The position numbers and the translations under genes were made by a program. From Streptomyces sp. WZ.A104 (GTDB lineage Bacteria; Actinomycetota; Actinomycetes; Streptomycetales; Streptomycetaceae): a stretch of DNA of 64,000 nt. Positions 1-8,159 of the stretch are shown here, in pieces (positions within the stretch are counted from its first letter, which is position 1; every line of letters begins with the position of its first letter). Location: the NCBI RefSeq assembly GCF_002382885.1, contig NZ_NWVL01000021.1, forward strand, positions 42,849-106,848, written 5' to 3'. Below the pieces are notes generated by a model. It saw only the letters and a list, made by a program, of their open reading frames with translations, had not been told where the DNA came from and searched no databases.

Positions 1-109
1 TGCGAAGCGTCGGTAACCGGAGACGGCGGGATCGCCGGACCCAAATTCGGTGGCCAACATGCGATCGAGAGAGGTGAGCGTTACCGTGCCCGTAGGGAGA
101 GTGATAGCC

Positions 110-256
110 ATGAGTGACGAGACCAAGGAAATGAAAATTTCCCTGACTGTCGAGCAGTGGGAAAAGCTTAAAGCTGCCGCTCAGAGCCAGGACATGACCT
201 TGGAGGAGTTCATCACGGGACTGCTTACTAACTTCGTCTCCACTTACACGAAATAG
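110..256 (+). CDS. small ribbon-helix-helix-like protein
   Basis: 48-aa protein. The ATG at 110 is chosen because a GGGAGA box lies at 95-100; the longer in-frame reading from 50 has no such box. A short strand-like stretch (KISLTV) followed by two predicted helices resembles the CopG/Arc ribbon-helix-helix layout, so it may bind DNA as a dimer, but it is too short to assign. It lies just before the portal gene, where small terminase- or packaging-associated proteins are common. Another frame is open from position 1 to 117 without a start and could be the 3' end of an upstream gene such as the terminase. Function unknown. Confidence 0.55.
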   Translation: MSDETKEMKISLTVEQWEKLKAAAQSQDMTLEEFITGLLTNFVSTYTK

Positions 257-375
257 ACAGGAAGAGCGTTCGACATAGCGCACCAAGTCCCAACCGCGTC
301 ACAGACGGACAGGAAGCCATCCTCGGTGGCGTACGCTGAATTGCGGCGCGGGGCTGACGATGGGATCTCTCCCCC

Positions 376-2085
376 GTGGGCCTGCGCTCCTTCCTTACCG
401 ACGCCTGGTCGTGGTTGAACTACAAGCCGATCATGTCGGGCACCGCTGACGGTCGTCCTCACCCTGCCCTCGCCCCCGAGCTCCAGGCGACCTGGCTCCC
501 GGATGAGGCCGTGCGGAGGCTGGCCGCGTACAAGCTGCTGGCCGCATACGACTCGAACCAGGTCGGAGAGCTCTCCGCGCTCACCGGCAACGAAGCAGCC
601 GAGGAGCGGAGGGAGTTCGGAGAGCCATCGGCTTTCGTGGATACGGCCTTGGCTCATCTGCTGGGCCGCTCGCAGCAGATCGTCGTGCCAGGGGCAGAGC
701 ACGTCAGCCATGAGGACGCGGGACCAGAGGCTACTGAAGCAGCCGATCTACAGGCGCGGCTGCGGCAGTGGGCGGAGGCGGAGCTGCTGCCGCTGCGGAT
801 GCAGGCCGCGGAGCGGAAGGCCGTGTTGCTCGGTGACGGGCTGTACCTGCTGGCGTGGGATGCGGAAAAGCAGCGTGTTCGTCTCAAGACGTACGACCCG
901 GGCTTCTACTTCCCTGTCCTGGAGGACGATGCCGATCCGGGCGACTTTCCCCGCCGTGTGCACCTTGCGTGGGAGCTGCCGGAGGACCCCAAGCGCGGGG
1001 TGAAGGCGCGGGTGCGGCGGATCACGTACGAGCTGGGGCCGATTCAGCCGACGACCCGCAGCAACGTGGACGGCGCGGACGGGCGGGAACCCGTCGTGGA
1101 CGAGTCCGGTGGCTGGCTGCTCGCACCAGGCGACTACGTTGCGGAGCCCGGGCACATCGAGCGCATCTACCCGTGGGAACGGGGCAAGGCGTCACGGCTG
1201 ACGTGCTACCTGACCGATGCGGAATGGTTCCTCGATGACATCCGGCACGGGCAGAGTCTCGATGACCTCCCCATGGACCGTGCCCGGTTCCGGACCCGCG
1301 CGGACGGTGAAGTGCTGCACCGTCTCGACCTCCGGCTGGACTTCATCCCGCTCGTGCACATCACCAACACGGTTGCCGGCGAGGAGCACTTCGGGCAGTC
1401 AGTGCTGAGCCGGGTCATGCAGGCGCTCGATGAACTGGCGGAGAGCGACACCGACTCTGCTCGCGCGTCCGCGACGACGGGAGCGCCGATCATCGCGCTG
1501 GCGGGGGCACGGGCGGAGGTGGATCGAGTGACCAGCCGCCCCAAGCCTCTGAACGTCTCGCCGGGCACGGTCCTCCAGCTCGCGGACGGTGGCCGTATGG
1601 ATGTGCTGGACACCTCAGGACAGTTGTCCGAGCTGCGGGCTCGCGCTGAGGAGATCCGCGACCGGGCCGCCGTGAACGCCCGGCTGCCGGCAGTCAGCCT
1701 GGGCACAGTGGACCCGTCCGACGTGCCCAGCGGCTATGCACTCCAGCTGTCGCTCCAGCCCCTCGACTCGATGGTCGATTCGATGCGTCTGGCCAGGGCG
1801 CACAAGTACACGCTGCTGCTGAAGATGGTGCAGCGTATCCACCAGGCGGGGCAGGCCGAGGGATGGTCTGCGGGGCCTACCGTGCCTGCTCGCCTGGTGT
1901 TCGGGCCGCACACACCCTCGGACCGCACGAGCGTCCTCGAAGAGGTCGTGAAGGGCGTCACCGCAGGTGTGCTCTCCGTGGAGACCGGCATCCGCATGCT
2001 GCAAGACGCCGGATACCCGATCGGGGACGCTCAGGAGGAAGTGGCCCGCATTGCAGCGCGGCGGAAGGCTCCAGAGAAGGTGTGA
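376..2085 (+). CDS. phage portal protein
   Basis: 569 aa, the usual size for a siphovirus portal. It would form the dodecameric ring at one capsid vertex through which DNA is packaged and ejected and to which the connector attaches. Identification rests on size, an acidic/aromatic composition with a long helical C-terminal region (about 440-560), and its position just ahead of scaffold, decoration and capsid genes. The GTG at 376 starts the open frame; no strong ribosome-binding site precedes it, so a different nearby start is possible. The C-terminus ends in a basic stretch (ARRKAPEKV). The terminase expected upstream is outside the window. Confidence 0.82.
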   Translation: MGLRSFLTDAWSWLNYKPIMSGTADGRPHPALAPELQATWLPDEAVRRLAAYKLLAAYDSNQVGELSALTGNEAAEERREFGEPSAFVDTALAHLLGRSQQIVVPGAEHVSHEDAGPEATEAADLQARLRQWAEAELLPLRMQAAERKAVLLGDGLYLLAWDAEKQRVRLKTYDPGFYFPVLEDDADPGDFPRRVHLAWELPEDPKRGVKARVRRITYELGPIQPTTRSNVDGADGREPVVDESGGWLLAPGDYVAEPGHIERIYPWERGKASRLTCYLTDAEWFLDDIRHGQSLDDLPMDRARFRTRADGEVLHRLDLRLDFIPLVHITNTVAGEEHFGQSVLSRVMQALDELAESDTDSARASATTGAPIIALAGARAEVDRVTSRPKPLNVSPGTVLQLADGGRMDVLDTSGQLSELRARAEEIRDRAAVNARLPAVSLGTVDPSDVPSGYALQLSLQPLDSMVDSMRLARAHKYTLLLKMVQRIHQAGQAEGWSAGPTVPARLVFGPHTPSDRTSVLEEVVKGVTAGVLSVETGIRMLQDAGYPIGDAQEEVARIAARRKAPEKV

Positions 2086-2088
2086 CGG

Positions 2089-2586
2089 TCAGCGCGCCTC
2101 GTGGAAGTCGGACTTCTTCGCTGCCTTGAATCTCTCGCGCTGCGCCGCAGCGGACTCACGCAGGTCTTCCTCACCAATCTCGCTCCGGGAGCCACCGCCC
2201 CAATCCGTGACGTAGGTTCCCTCGCCTCCCGGAATGCCGTCGATGCGGGTGACGAAGAGGCAAGCACCGGCGAAGTCCCCGAACTCGGGGCCGAGCCGCT
2301 CGCCTTCGACTGGTGCCCGGCCCGCGGCGAGCCTCGTTCCGTCCTTGCTGTAGATGACGGTCTCTTCTCCCGAGGCAGCGGTGCGCTCGCACGTGCCGGG
2401 CTGCGACCCGGGCTTCGTGTGCTCCTCCACCTGCACGCCCACGCGATAGGCCGTGAACGGGGTGCGGTCCTTCCACGGCTCCCACGCCCAGAGGGCCGCA
2501 CCGACGGCCGCGAGCGCGACAGCGCCCGCAGCTGTCCACGCCCGTAGCCGCCGGTACCGCTTCTTCGTCAGTGGCACGTCGAGCAC
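2089..2586 (-). CDS. membrane-anchored or secreted cargo protein, function unknown
   Basis: 165 aa on the strand opposite to the late operon, ending 3 bp after the portal stop. The GTG at 2586 is chosen because GAGGGGGAA sits 6 bases upstream; an ATG further out (2607) has no good box. After a basic start (TKKRYRRLRAW) comes one hydrophobic helix (about residues 17-34) and then an extracytoplasmic domain with two cysteines (QPGTCERT, GACLFV) that could pair. This is the layout of a type II membrane or secreted protein. An antisense gene inside a head operon is typical of a lysogenic-conversion gene (moron). No family recognised. Confidence 0.65.
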   Translation of the reverse strand: MLDVPLTKKRYRRLRAWTAAGAVALAAVGAALWAWEPWKDRTPFTAYRVGVQVEEHTKPGSQPGTCERTAASGEETVIYSKDGTRLAAGRAPVEGERLGPEFGDFAGACLFVTRIDGIPGGEGTYVTDWGGGSRSEIGEEDLRESAAAQRERFKAAKKSDFHEAR

Positions 2587-2707
2587 TTTGTGTTCCCCCT
2601 CAAGCATGGTGTCGATCATGCCAGGCGCCACGGCTGGCCCTCGGGCAGGTGTTCCGTCTTGGCTTCCGTAGACTCGACCGTGGCGCGGGGCCATCGGGAG
2701 CTTTTTG

Positions 2708-3379
2708 ATGACCCGCCCTCTGCCCGATCCGCGTACCGCGCTGGGCTACCGCCGCGACGGCCGCCCCATCTACCCGATCCTCGGCGCGTCTTCTGCTGAT
2801 CCGTCGAACGACGACGCCACGCTCACCCTCAGCCAGAAGCAGCTGAACACGCTCCTGGCCCGCGAGAAGGACCAAGGCGGCAGGGCCGCAGTGCGGGCCC
2901 TGGTGGAGAAGCTGGGATTCTCCACCAATACCGACCTCACGGACTTCGTCACCCGCCAACGTCAGACCGAACAGGATCAGCTGACCGAGACGCAGCGTCG
3001 CGAGCAGGATCTGACCACGCGGGAGAACGCTATCGCCGCCCGCGAGGCGCAAGCTGCGGCACGGGAACGTGAAGCGTCTCGCCGTGCAGTCCTGGCCCGG
3101 GAGGGCTCCACAGGTGAGGACCTGGACGACGCCCTGACGCTGCTGCGTATCCCGGACGACGCCGACGACGCCACGGTGAGTACCGCGGTGCACGAGCTGA
3201 AGACCCGCCGCCCCGAGCTGTTCACCGCATCGGCTCCCGGTGGCGGGCAGCCGCCTGCCGCTCCCGGAGGCGCCCCGGCATCGGTCCCGCCGCCCCGGCC
3301 GGGCAGCACCGACCGCAAGCCGGGCTCGGCTGGTATCGAGATGGCCCGCCGCCGGGGCCTGATCCCTCCCGCCCAATAG
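2708..3379 (+). CDS. capsid scaffolding protein
   Basis: 223 aa. The ATG at 2708 follows a GGGAG box (2696-2700). Residues about 40-135 are highly charged and alpha-helical, rich in Gln, Glu, Arg and Ala, with no hydrophobic core, as expected of a coiled-coil scaffold that shapes the procapsid and then leaves. The C-terminal third is Pro/Gly-rich (about 170-205) and ends in a short basic segment (ARRRGLIPPAQ) that could contact the capsid protein. Position between portal and capsid genes supports the call. No capsid protease gene is seen nearby, so scaffold may exit intact. Confidence 0.75.
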   Translation: MTRPLPDPRTALGYRRDGRPIYPILGASSADPSNDDATLTLSQKQLNTLLAREKDQGGRAAVRALVEKLGFSTNTDLTDFVTRQRQTEQDQLTETQRREQDLTTRENAIAAREAQAAAREREASRRAVLAREGSTGEDLDDALTLLRIPDDADDATVSTAVHELKTRRPELFTASAPGGGQPPAAPGGAPASVPPPRPGSTDRKPGSAGIEMARRRGLIPPAQ

Positions 3380-3488
3380 CGGGGCCGGACCTGCTTCTGG
3401 GGACCACGCCCCTCTTCTGCTTCGTGGACCGCGCCACACCGGTGAGCGCGTGACCGCTTGCTCAACGCTCAACAGGAGGACACACGGC

Positions 3489-3917
3489 GTGATCCAGCCG
3501 TACACCACCACGGTCACGGCGACCGCAGATCGGGACTGGCTTGCGTCCCGGCACGGCACCGATGCCACCGACACCATCACCCTCGACCTGGCCCAGTTCA
3601 CCAAGGACACCCACTACGTGGAGCCCACCGGCTCCCGGCCGCACGGCTATGTGCGCTCCGGTGTGCCCGTCGGGCAGATCACTGCATCCGGCCTCTACGG
3701 GCCTTACGACCCCGCCGCGACCGACGGCCGTGAGGTCCTGGCCGGCCTCGTGTATGCCGAGGTGCCGTTCACACCCGGCACCAGTAAGGTTCCGGCCGCT
3801 CTGTTCTGGCACGGCACTGCCTACGCCGACAAGGTTCCCGGCGGCATCGACCCGGCCAAAATCAGCCCCAGCACGGCCGGAGCGCAGATCCGCTTCCTCG
3901 GGGCGGTGAGCGCATGA
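3489..3917 (+). CDS. head decoration protein
   Basis: 142 aa. The GTG at 3489 is preceded by a strong AGGAGG box (3474-3479). The sequence is a beta-rich, Gly/Pro-rich domain with the pattern GYVRSGVPVGQIT...VLAGLVYAEVPF, the layout of the lambda gpD / HDPD decoration family, whose trimers cap and stabilise the expanded shell. The stop overlaps the major capsid start by 4 bp (ATGA), so the two are likely translated together, which suits equimolar structural proteins. Lies between scaffold and capsid, the usual place. Confidence 0.72.
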   Translation: MIQPYTTTVTATADRDWLASRHGTDATDTITLDLAQFTKDTHYVEPTGSRPHGYVRSGVPVGQITASGLYGPYDPAATDGREVLAGLVYAEVPFTPGTSKVPAALFWHGTAYADKVPGGIDPAKISPSTAGAQIRFLGAVSA

Positions 3918-4963
3918 GCATCGCCGACCTGTTGAAGAACGTCAGCGTCGCGGACCTGACGGCCTACGCCCGCGCCATCCCCAGCCCGCAGGACTTCCTG
4001 CTCACCCAGTCGGTGTTCGTCGAGACCCAGGTGAGCGACGTCAAGTGGCGTATCCGGCAGACCAAGCGGCGCGTGAACGCCGCCTCCTACCGCGCCTACG
4101 ACGCCAGCGTGCCGTTCGCCAAGCGGCAGGCGGAGACCACGCAGACCGAAGGCACCCTTCCCGCTCTGGGGCAGAAGCTCCTCGTCGGTGAAATGGAGCA
4201 GCTGCTTCTCGACGCTTCCCGCGGCGCGGACGAGGACCGGCTGATCGAGCTGCTGTACGACGACGTGGAACGTCATGTGGAGGCGATCCGCTCCCGGCTG
4301 GAGCTGGCCGCCGGGGATGTCCTCACCGACGGCAAGTTCTCCCTGAAGGGCGAGAACGGCCTCACCGTCGAGGTGGACTACGGGGTGCCGGCGGCGAACA
4401 TGCCGACCGCGCCGAAGCCGTGGTCGGACCCTGATGCGGACCCCATCGCGGACGAGCTGCGGTGGATCGACTACCTCGACTCCATCGGCGCTCCGGCCCC
4501 CGAGTCGGCGCTGACCAGCCGCAAGGCGTGGTCGCATCTGGCGTCCAACGGCGCCTACCGGGCCGCCTACTACGGCACTGCGATCGGTGCGCAGACACCG
4601 ACCGCCACACTCAACCCGGAGCAGGTCAACTCGGTGCGCGGCACCTACGGCCTGCCTCCGGTCACCTTCTACAAAGCTCAGGTGTGGCAGGACGACGTGT
4701 CCAAGCGGGTACTGCCCGAGGACCGGTGGGTGCTGCTGCCGCCCGAGCGGGCGAAGTGGGGCCAGACCCAGTACGGCACCACGGCGGAGTCCCTGGCCCT
4801 GTCCCGTGGCACCACGCCGCAGATTGACCGGGAGGAGGCACCCGGCATCGTGATCACCCGTGACGTCGAGGACGACCCGGTGCAGATCTGGACCAAGGGC
4901 GCCGCTATGGCCATGCCGGTGCTGTACGCGCCGGACTGCCACATCACCGCGACGGTCCTCTAA
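3914..4963 (+). CDS. major capsid protein (Phage_cap_E-like)
   Basis: 349 aa, the usual length of the lambda gpE-type HK97-fold capsid protein. It forms the hexamers and pentamers of the head. Recognisable features are the long N-terminal helix region, the central acidic domain with TVEVDYGVP (about 151-160), and the C-terminal beta region (VQIWTKGAAMAMPVLYAPD). The ATG at 3914 overlaps the decoration gene stop. The stop overlaps the next ATG by one base. About 550 bp downstream a strong hairpin (5519-5549) may separate this abundant transcript from the connector genes. Confidence 0.85.
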   Translation: MSIADLLKNVSVADLTAYARAIPSPQDFLLTQSVFVETQVSDVKWRIRQTKRRVNAASYRAYDASVPFAKRQAETTQTEGTLPALGQKLLVGEMEQLLLDASRGADEDRLIELLYDDVERHVEAIRSRLELAAGDVLTDGKFSLKGENGLTVEVDYGVPAANMPTAPKPWSDPDADPIADELRWIDYLDSIGAPAPESALTSRKAWSHLASNGAYRAAYYGTAIGAQTPTATLNPEQVNSVRGTYGLPPVTFYKAQVWQDDVSKRVLPEDRWVLLPPERAKWGQTQYGTTAESLALSRGTTPQIDREEAPGIVITRDVEDDPVQIWTKGAAMAMPVLYAPDCHITATVL

Positions 4964-5178
4964 TGAGCGCCGCCGTCCACGCCCTGGGCGTACTCAGCAC
5001 CGCTGTACACGTCATCGACCCGGAAACCCGAACCGCGTTCGTTCTCGGTCCGGGCGAGGAGGTGACGAACCCGGCTATCGCTCAGCAGATCACCAACCCG
5101 CGCTGCTGGAAGGACAGCGCACCAGTCAGGCCCGCTGGAGGTCGGGGAGGTAGGAAGGCCAAGGCCACAGACGACTGA
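4963..5178 (+). CDS. small head-region protein, function unknown
   Basis: 71 aa, start ATG overlapping the capsid stop by one base, so translationally coupled to it. The first half is a compact beta-like segment (VHVIDPETRTAFVLGPGEEV); the end is basic and glycine-rich (GGRGGRKAKATDD). Small proteins directly after the capsid gene in actinophages are often minor head or connector components, but nothing here identifies a role. It is the last plus-strand gene before a short antisense gene. Confidence 0.6.
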   Translation: MSAAVHALGVLSTAVHVIDPETRTAFVLGPGEEVTNPAIAQQITNPRCWKDSAPVRPAGGRGGRKAKATDD

Positions 5179-5198
5179 TTGACCGTTCCCCGAACGGA

Positions 5199-5444
5199 TC
5201 ACGCTTCCTCGTACATCTCTCCGCTCAGGATGTCTTGCGCCATCTGCGTGATGACGTCACGCCTGGTCGTCTCCCCGGTCGTCGGCTCGGGATACCCGGT
5301 GGGTAGATCGCGCTCCACTGCGTCCACGATGTCCTTGATCTCGAACGTGATGTTCGTGTCTACCGCGAGACCGGCAACGGTTTCGACGGCCCGCTCCGTC
5401 CGCGTGATCAGGTCCAAGGTCAGCGACTCATAGTCAACATCCAT
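5199..5444 (-). CDS. small antisense cargo protein, function unknown
   Basis: 81 aa, acidic (rich in Asp, Glu, Thr), transcribed against the head operon from an ATG at 5444. No membrane segment, cysteine cluster or known motif is visible; predicted mostly helical. It ends 20 bp from the stop of the preceding plus-strand gene. As a lone reversed gene among structural genes it is a candidate moron, but with no family match the possibility that it is a chance open frame cannot be excluded; its coding-like amino-acid composition argues for a real gene. Confidence 0.5.
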   Translation of the reverse strand: MDVDYESLTLDLITRTERAVETVAGLAVDTNITFEIKDIVDAVERDLPTGYPEPTTGETTRRDVITQMAQDILSGEMYEEA

Positions 5445-5518
5445 GCGACAAAGGGTAGTCGAGGGCGGATGCCCGAAGACTCGGGGTCAAGAACAGGCAT
5501 CTATCCGCAACAACACCA

Positions 5519-5549
5519 GATGGGAGGGGCCACCACGGTCCCTCCCATC
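5519..5549 (+). terminator. hairpin after the capsid block
   Basis: A perfect 10-bp stem (5519-5528 pairing with 5540-5549) with an 11-base loop, GC-rich and without a T run, which is common for Streptomyces terminators. It lies between the capsid block and the connector genes, and could reduce readthrough so that connector proteins are made in smaller amounts. Confidence 0.6.
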
Positions 5550-5570
5550 CCTGCCTCTCAGGAGCAACCC

Positions 5571-5891
5571 GTGAACAGCAATGTGCTGCGCTGGCTTCTT
5601 GCCCAGCTCGGGCCCGACACGGACCCCGCCGATCTGACCCAGCGGTACGAACGCCTTGGCTCCGCCCGCGACGTGGCCCTCGAAGTACTCAACGAACGCA
5701 TCGCCTCCCTCGTGGCCGAACCCCTGAAGGTCACCGTCAACGGTGTAGCGACCATCGACCACACGGCGAACGTCGCCGCACTCGAACGTCGGTACACCCA
5801 GGTGGCGTCGGCGACCGCTCCCGATGCGAATCCGCAGGAGGACGGTGGCGGAGTCGTCGCTTGGGAACTCCTTGCCCGCCCCCGCCGGTAG
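5571..5891 (+). CDS. probable head-tail connector component
   Basis: 106 aa. The GTG at 5571 has an AGGAG box 7 bases upstream and directly follows the 5519-5549 hairpin; upstream in-frame codons run through that hairpin and are unlikely to be coding. The protein is mostly helical (LRWLLAQLGPDTDPADLTQRYERL). Position just after the head genes and ahead of DUF6093-like and gp10-like genes fits an adaptor role, but the sequence itself is not diagnostic. Confidence 0.55.
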   Translation: MNSNVLRWLLAQLGPDTDPADLTQRYERLGSARDVALEVLNERIASLVAEPLKVTVNGVATIDHTANVAALERRYTQVASATAPDANPQEDGGGVVAWELLARPRR

Positions 5892-6029
5892 GCACCGGCA
5901 GCGTACGCGAAGGTGTGGTCAATGGGCACAGGAGGAAACTCACAAGCTCATCGCTCGTCTTCTGCAGCGGCCGCGAGCGCCCGGCTGGACCATCTGAGCC
6001 GTCTGCTTGACGCTCCTAGGCTGCGGATC

Positions 6030-6398
6030 ATGAGCACTGATGATCACGTTCGACGTATTCGGATTACCGCGAGCGACCAGGGCGGGGCGGTGATCGAGGT
6101 CGATGGTCGCGATGTTGCTGGGGCGGTCGAGGCGTACCGGCTGACGCAGACCGTGGAGGAGGGTCCTGAGCTCACCTTGTACATGCGGCCGGGTTGGCAG
6201 GGTCTTGCCTACGAGGGCGTGGGTGAGGTGCTGACGGAGCCGGCGGACCTACGGCATGTGGTGATCGACTTTCTGGACGCGGTGGACTGGGAACGGCTCG
6301 ATGACGCGGTGCTGGCTCGTGAGGATCTCGACGGGAAGCCGGGTGAGCTGACGCGGGGCATGTTGTCGCAGCTGCGGGAGTGGGCGGCTCGTGCTTGA
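6030..6398 (+). CDS. head-tail region protein, function unknown
   Basis: 122 aa from the ATG at 6030; the open frame extends upstream to about 5913, but that part is Ser/Ala-rich and not protein-like. No clear ribosome-binding site is visible. The sequence has an N-terminal beta region (HVRRIRITASDQGGAVIEV) and a helical C-terminus, and overlaps the next start by 8 bp. Such beta-rich proteins of this size in the connector block of actinophages are usually unassigned. Confidence 0.55.
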   Translation: MSTDDHVRRIRITASDQGGAVIEVDGRDVAGAVEAYRLTQTVEEGPELTLYMRPGWQGLAYEGVGEVLTEPADLRHVVIDFLDAVDWERLDDAVLAREDLDGKPGELTRGMLSQLREWAARA

Positions 6399-6807
6399 TC
6401 AGTTGGGTATCGAGCGGTTCGCGGAGAAGCATCTGATGCCGGATCGTGTGGAGATCACCCGCGACGGTGGTGAGCAGGTTCTGGACCCTGAGACTGGGCG
6501 GCTGGAGCCTGCCCCGCGCCGGGATGTGTACGAGGGTCCGGCGGGTTTCTACCCGAGGCAGGAACGTATCCGCAGCCGTTCCGGGCGTACTGGGGCGTGG
6601 GTGGACGAGGTGCGGCCTGCGTACCGGCTGCTGTTGCCGTTGCGGGCGGGCGAGGTGTGGGAGTCCGATTCTGTTCTGGTCACGCAGGCTCGTGACGAGC
6701 AGGCGGTAGGCCGTACGTACTCGGTGGCGGCTTTGGGTGAGGTGTCGTCGCTTCCGATCGTGCGCACGGTGTGGTTGGAGGAGCACAACCGGGCGGTGGC
6801 TTCGTGA
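6391..6807 (+). CDS. head-tail connector (DUF6093-like)
   Basis: 138 aa from a GTG that overlaps the preceding stop. The sequence resembles the DUF6093 family of actinophage connector proteins: an N-terminal strand with PDRVEITRDGGEQVLDPETG, then a central YEGPAGFYPR segment and a beta-barrel-like C-terminus (YRLLLPLRAGEVWESDSVLV). These are thought to be stopper-type connectors linking the portal ring to the tail. The stop overlaps the next GTG by 4 bp. Confidence 0.65.
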   Translation: MLDQLGIERFAEKHLMPDRVEITRDGGEQVLDPETGRLEPAPRRDVYEGPAGFYPRQERIRSRSGRTGAWVDEVRPAYRLLLPLRAGEVWESDSVLVTQARDEQAVGRTYSVAALGEVSSLPIVRTVWLEEHNRAVAS

Positions 6808-7205
6808 GCGGGTCTGCGTCGTCGAACGCTGCCGCGGTGGCGCGTGCGTTGGATCGTGCGGCCGGGCGGACTCTCCCGGCGGTGGAGACAGCGATGCGGC
6901 ACAGCGCGAAGGCGCTGACGTACAGGGTGCAGCGCAATGCGTCGGGGCGGCCGGGCCCCCGTGTGATCACCGGGAGGTATCGGGCGTCGTGGCGCAGTGA
7001 GGTGTTCCGCGACGGTCGGACGGTCGTGGGCGTGGTGGGCACGGGGGCGCCGCAGGCTCGGCGGCTGGAGTTCGGGTTCGTCGGTGTGGACAGTCTGGGC
7101 CGCAGGTACAACCAGCCCCCGTTCCCCCATGTGGGTCCTGCGGTGGAGGCCATCGGCCCGGTGCTGGTGCGGGAGTTCGGTGACGCGCTGAGGCGGTCGC
7201 TGTGA
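6804..7205 (+). CDS. HK97 gp10-like tail-joining protein
   Basis: 133 aa from a GTG overlapping the previous stop by 4 bp. It has the helical N-terminus and the later RYRASWRSEVFRDG / RRLEFGFVGVDSLGRRYNQPPFPHVGPAVE pattern seen in HK97 gp10 family proteins, where a conserved glycine-rich, aromatic segment precedes a PFP/PxxxPA motif. These proteins join heads to tails. Overlaps the next GTG by 4 bp, continuing a coupled run of four genes. Confidence 0.68.
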   Translation: MSGSASSNAAAVARALDRAAGRTLPAVETAMRHSAKALTYRVQRNASGRPGPRVITGRYRASWRSEVFRDGRTVVGVVGTGAPQARRLEFGFVGVDSLGRRYNQPPFPHVGPAVEAIGPVLVREFGDALRRSL

Positions 7206-7435
7206 GTGCGTTGACGGAGGACCTGGAGGTGGCGCTGGCGGAGGTGATGGCGGAGAACGAGCGGGGTCTTCTGGCTCGTGCGGTTGTCGTGGTGGAGGTC
7301 TTGGACGACGACGGCGAGCGCGCCTTGTCGGTTCTGACGACTCCTGGGCTGCCGGACTGGGATGCGCTGGGGATGTGCAGGTTCGGTGTGCTGTCCATCG
7401 AGAATCCGGCTGGCTTCAATGGGGAGGGCGAGTGA
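7202..7435 (+). CDS. small connector-region protein
   Basis: 77 aa, GTG start overlapping the previous stop by 4 bp, and stop overlapping the next start by 4 bp. The N-terminus is helical and acidic; the C-terminal half is beta-like (VVVVEVLDDDGERALSVLTTPGLPDWDALGM). Tight coupling on both sides implies a structural role in the tail-joining block, but the family is unassigned. Confidence 0.55.
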   Translation: MSALTEDLEVALAEVMAENERGLLARAVVVVEVLDDDGERALSVLTTPGLPDWDALGMCRFGVLSIENPAGFNGEGE

Positions 7436-7911
7436 TCGACCGGGAGCGGTTCTCGGCGTCGTTGCGGCTCATGCTGATTGAGGCGACGGGGCGGCCGTGT
7501 GGTCTGGGTTCTCTGCCGCTGGTGGACGGGGCTCCTGCGCCGGTGCCGTACACCGTGCTGTACCCGCAGGGTGGGAGGGTGCATGGTGCGCCGTTGGCTG
7601 ACCGGTCGGAGGATGCCAACTTGGTGTATCAGGTGACCTCGGTGGGGGCTCGTACCGATCAGGCGGAGTGGATGGCGGGCCGGGTGGAGCGTGCCGTTCT
7701 GGAGCGGACGGCTGCGGGCGGGTGGCGGTATCCGCTGGTCGTTCCGGGGGCTGATGTGTGGGCGCGCGAGCAGGATGCCGATGACGGCACCGATGATTCC
7801 GGTGCGGATGACGGCGTGGTGACCAGCGCGCAGCGGTACCGGTTCAGAGTTTCCGGCTTCTCTAACGGCATCGCTCGATCGGAGCACGCACGCGCATCAG
7901 GGAGCCAATGA
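7432..7911 (+). CDS. tail terminator / tail completion protein
   Basis: 159 aa from the GTG at 7432. Residues about 1-125 show the pattern of the tail-completion family (lambda gpU / HK97 gp10-gp11 region): helical start, then YTVLYPQGGRVHGAP, LVYQVTSVGARTDQAEWMAGRV and RVERAVLERT, ending in beta strands. These proteins cap the finished tail tube before joining. An acidic insertion (DADDGTDDSGADDG) lies near the C-terminus. The gene ends with a GGGAG box and an ATGA overlap, as if the major tail protein once began here, but a minus-strand cargo block follows instead. Confidence 0.66.
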   Translation: MIDRERFSASLRLMLIEATGRPCGLGSLPLVDGAPAPVPYTVLYPQGGRVHGAPLADRSEDANLVYQVTSVGARTDQAEWMAGRVERAVLERTAAGGWRYPLVVPGADVWAREQDADDGTDDSGADDGVVTSAQRYRFRVSGFSNGIARSEHARASGSQ

Positions 7912-7940
7912 ATCACCCCAATTACAGTCCCGATGGACCC

Positions 7941-8159
7941 TCACTCATTTTTCTGATTCGACACAGGAGAGCTGGACAAGACAGGAGTTCCCTGATGCAT
8001 GCACCACACGGATAGCAGGGACCCGAACACTGCGGGAGTGAACCAGAGAAGCGCGTCCCGACCCGAGGCGATGAAACTCGCTAGCGCCAGTCCGTGAACC
8101 AATATCGCGAGGGAGTAAATCCCGACGAACTCGAACCGTCTGGCGCCTCGACTCTTCAT
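7941..8159 (-). CDS. two-helix membrane protein, candidate orphan immunity protein
   Basis: 72 aa; ATG at 8159 with an AGGAG box 9 bases upstream on the minus strand. Layout: basic N-terminus (KSRGARRF), one transmembrane helix (about 12-33), a short loop with GRD, a second helix (about 38-57), then a polar tail. The same layout, length and a G-[SR]-D loop occur in the protein at 8696-8890, which directly follows the RHS toxin gene, suggesting two related immunity genes. If so, this one may be left from an earlier toxin tip. The inner-membrane location implies the toxin acts at or through the membrane. Function is inference from context. Confidence 0.55.
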   Translation of the reverse strand: MKSRGARRFEFVGIYSLAILVHGLALASFIASGRDALLWFTPAVFGSLLSVWCMHQGTPVLSSSPVSNQKNE

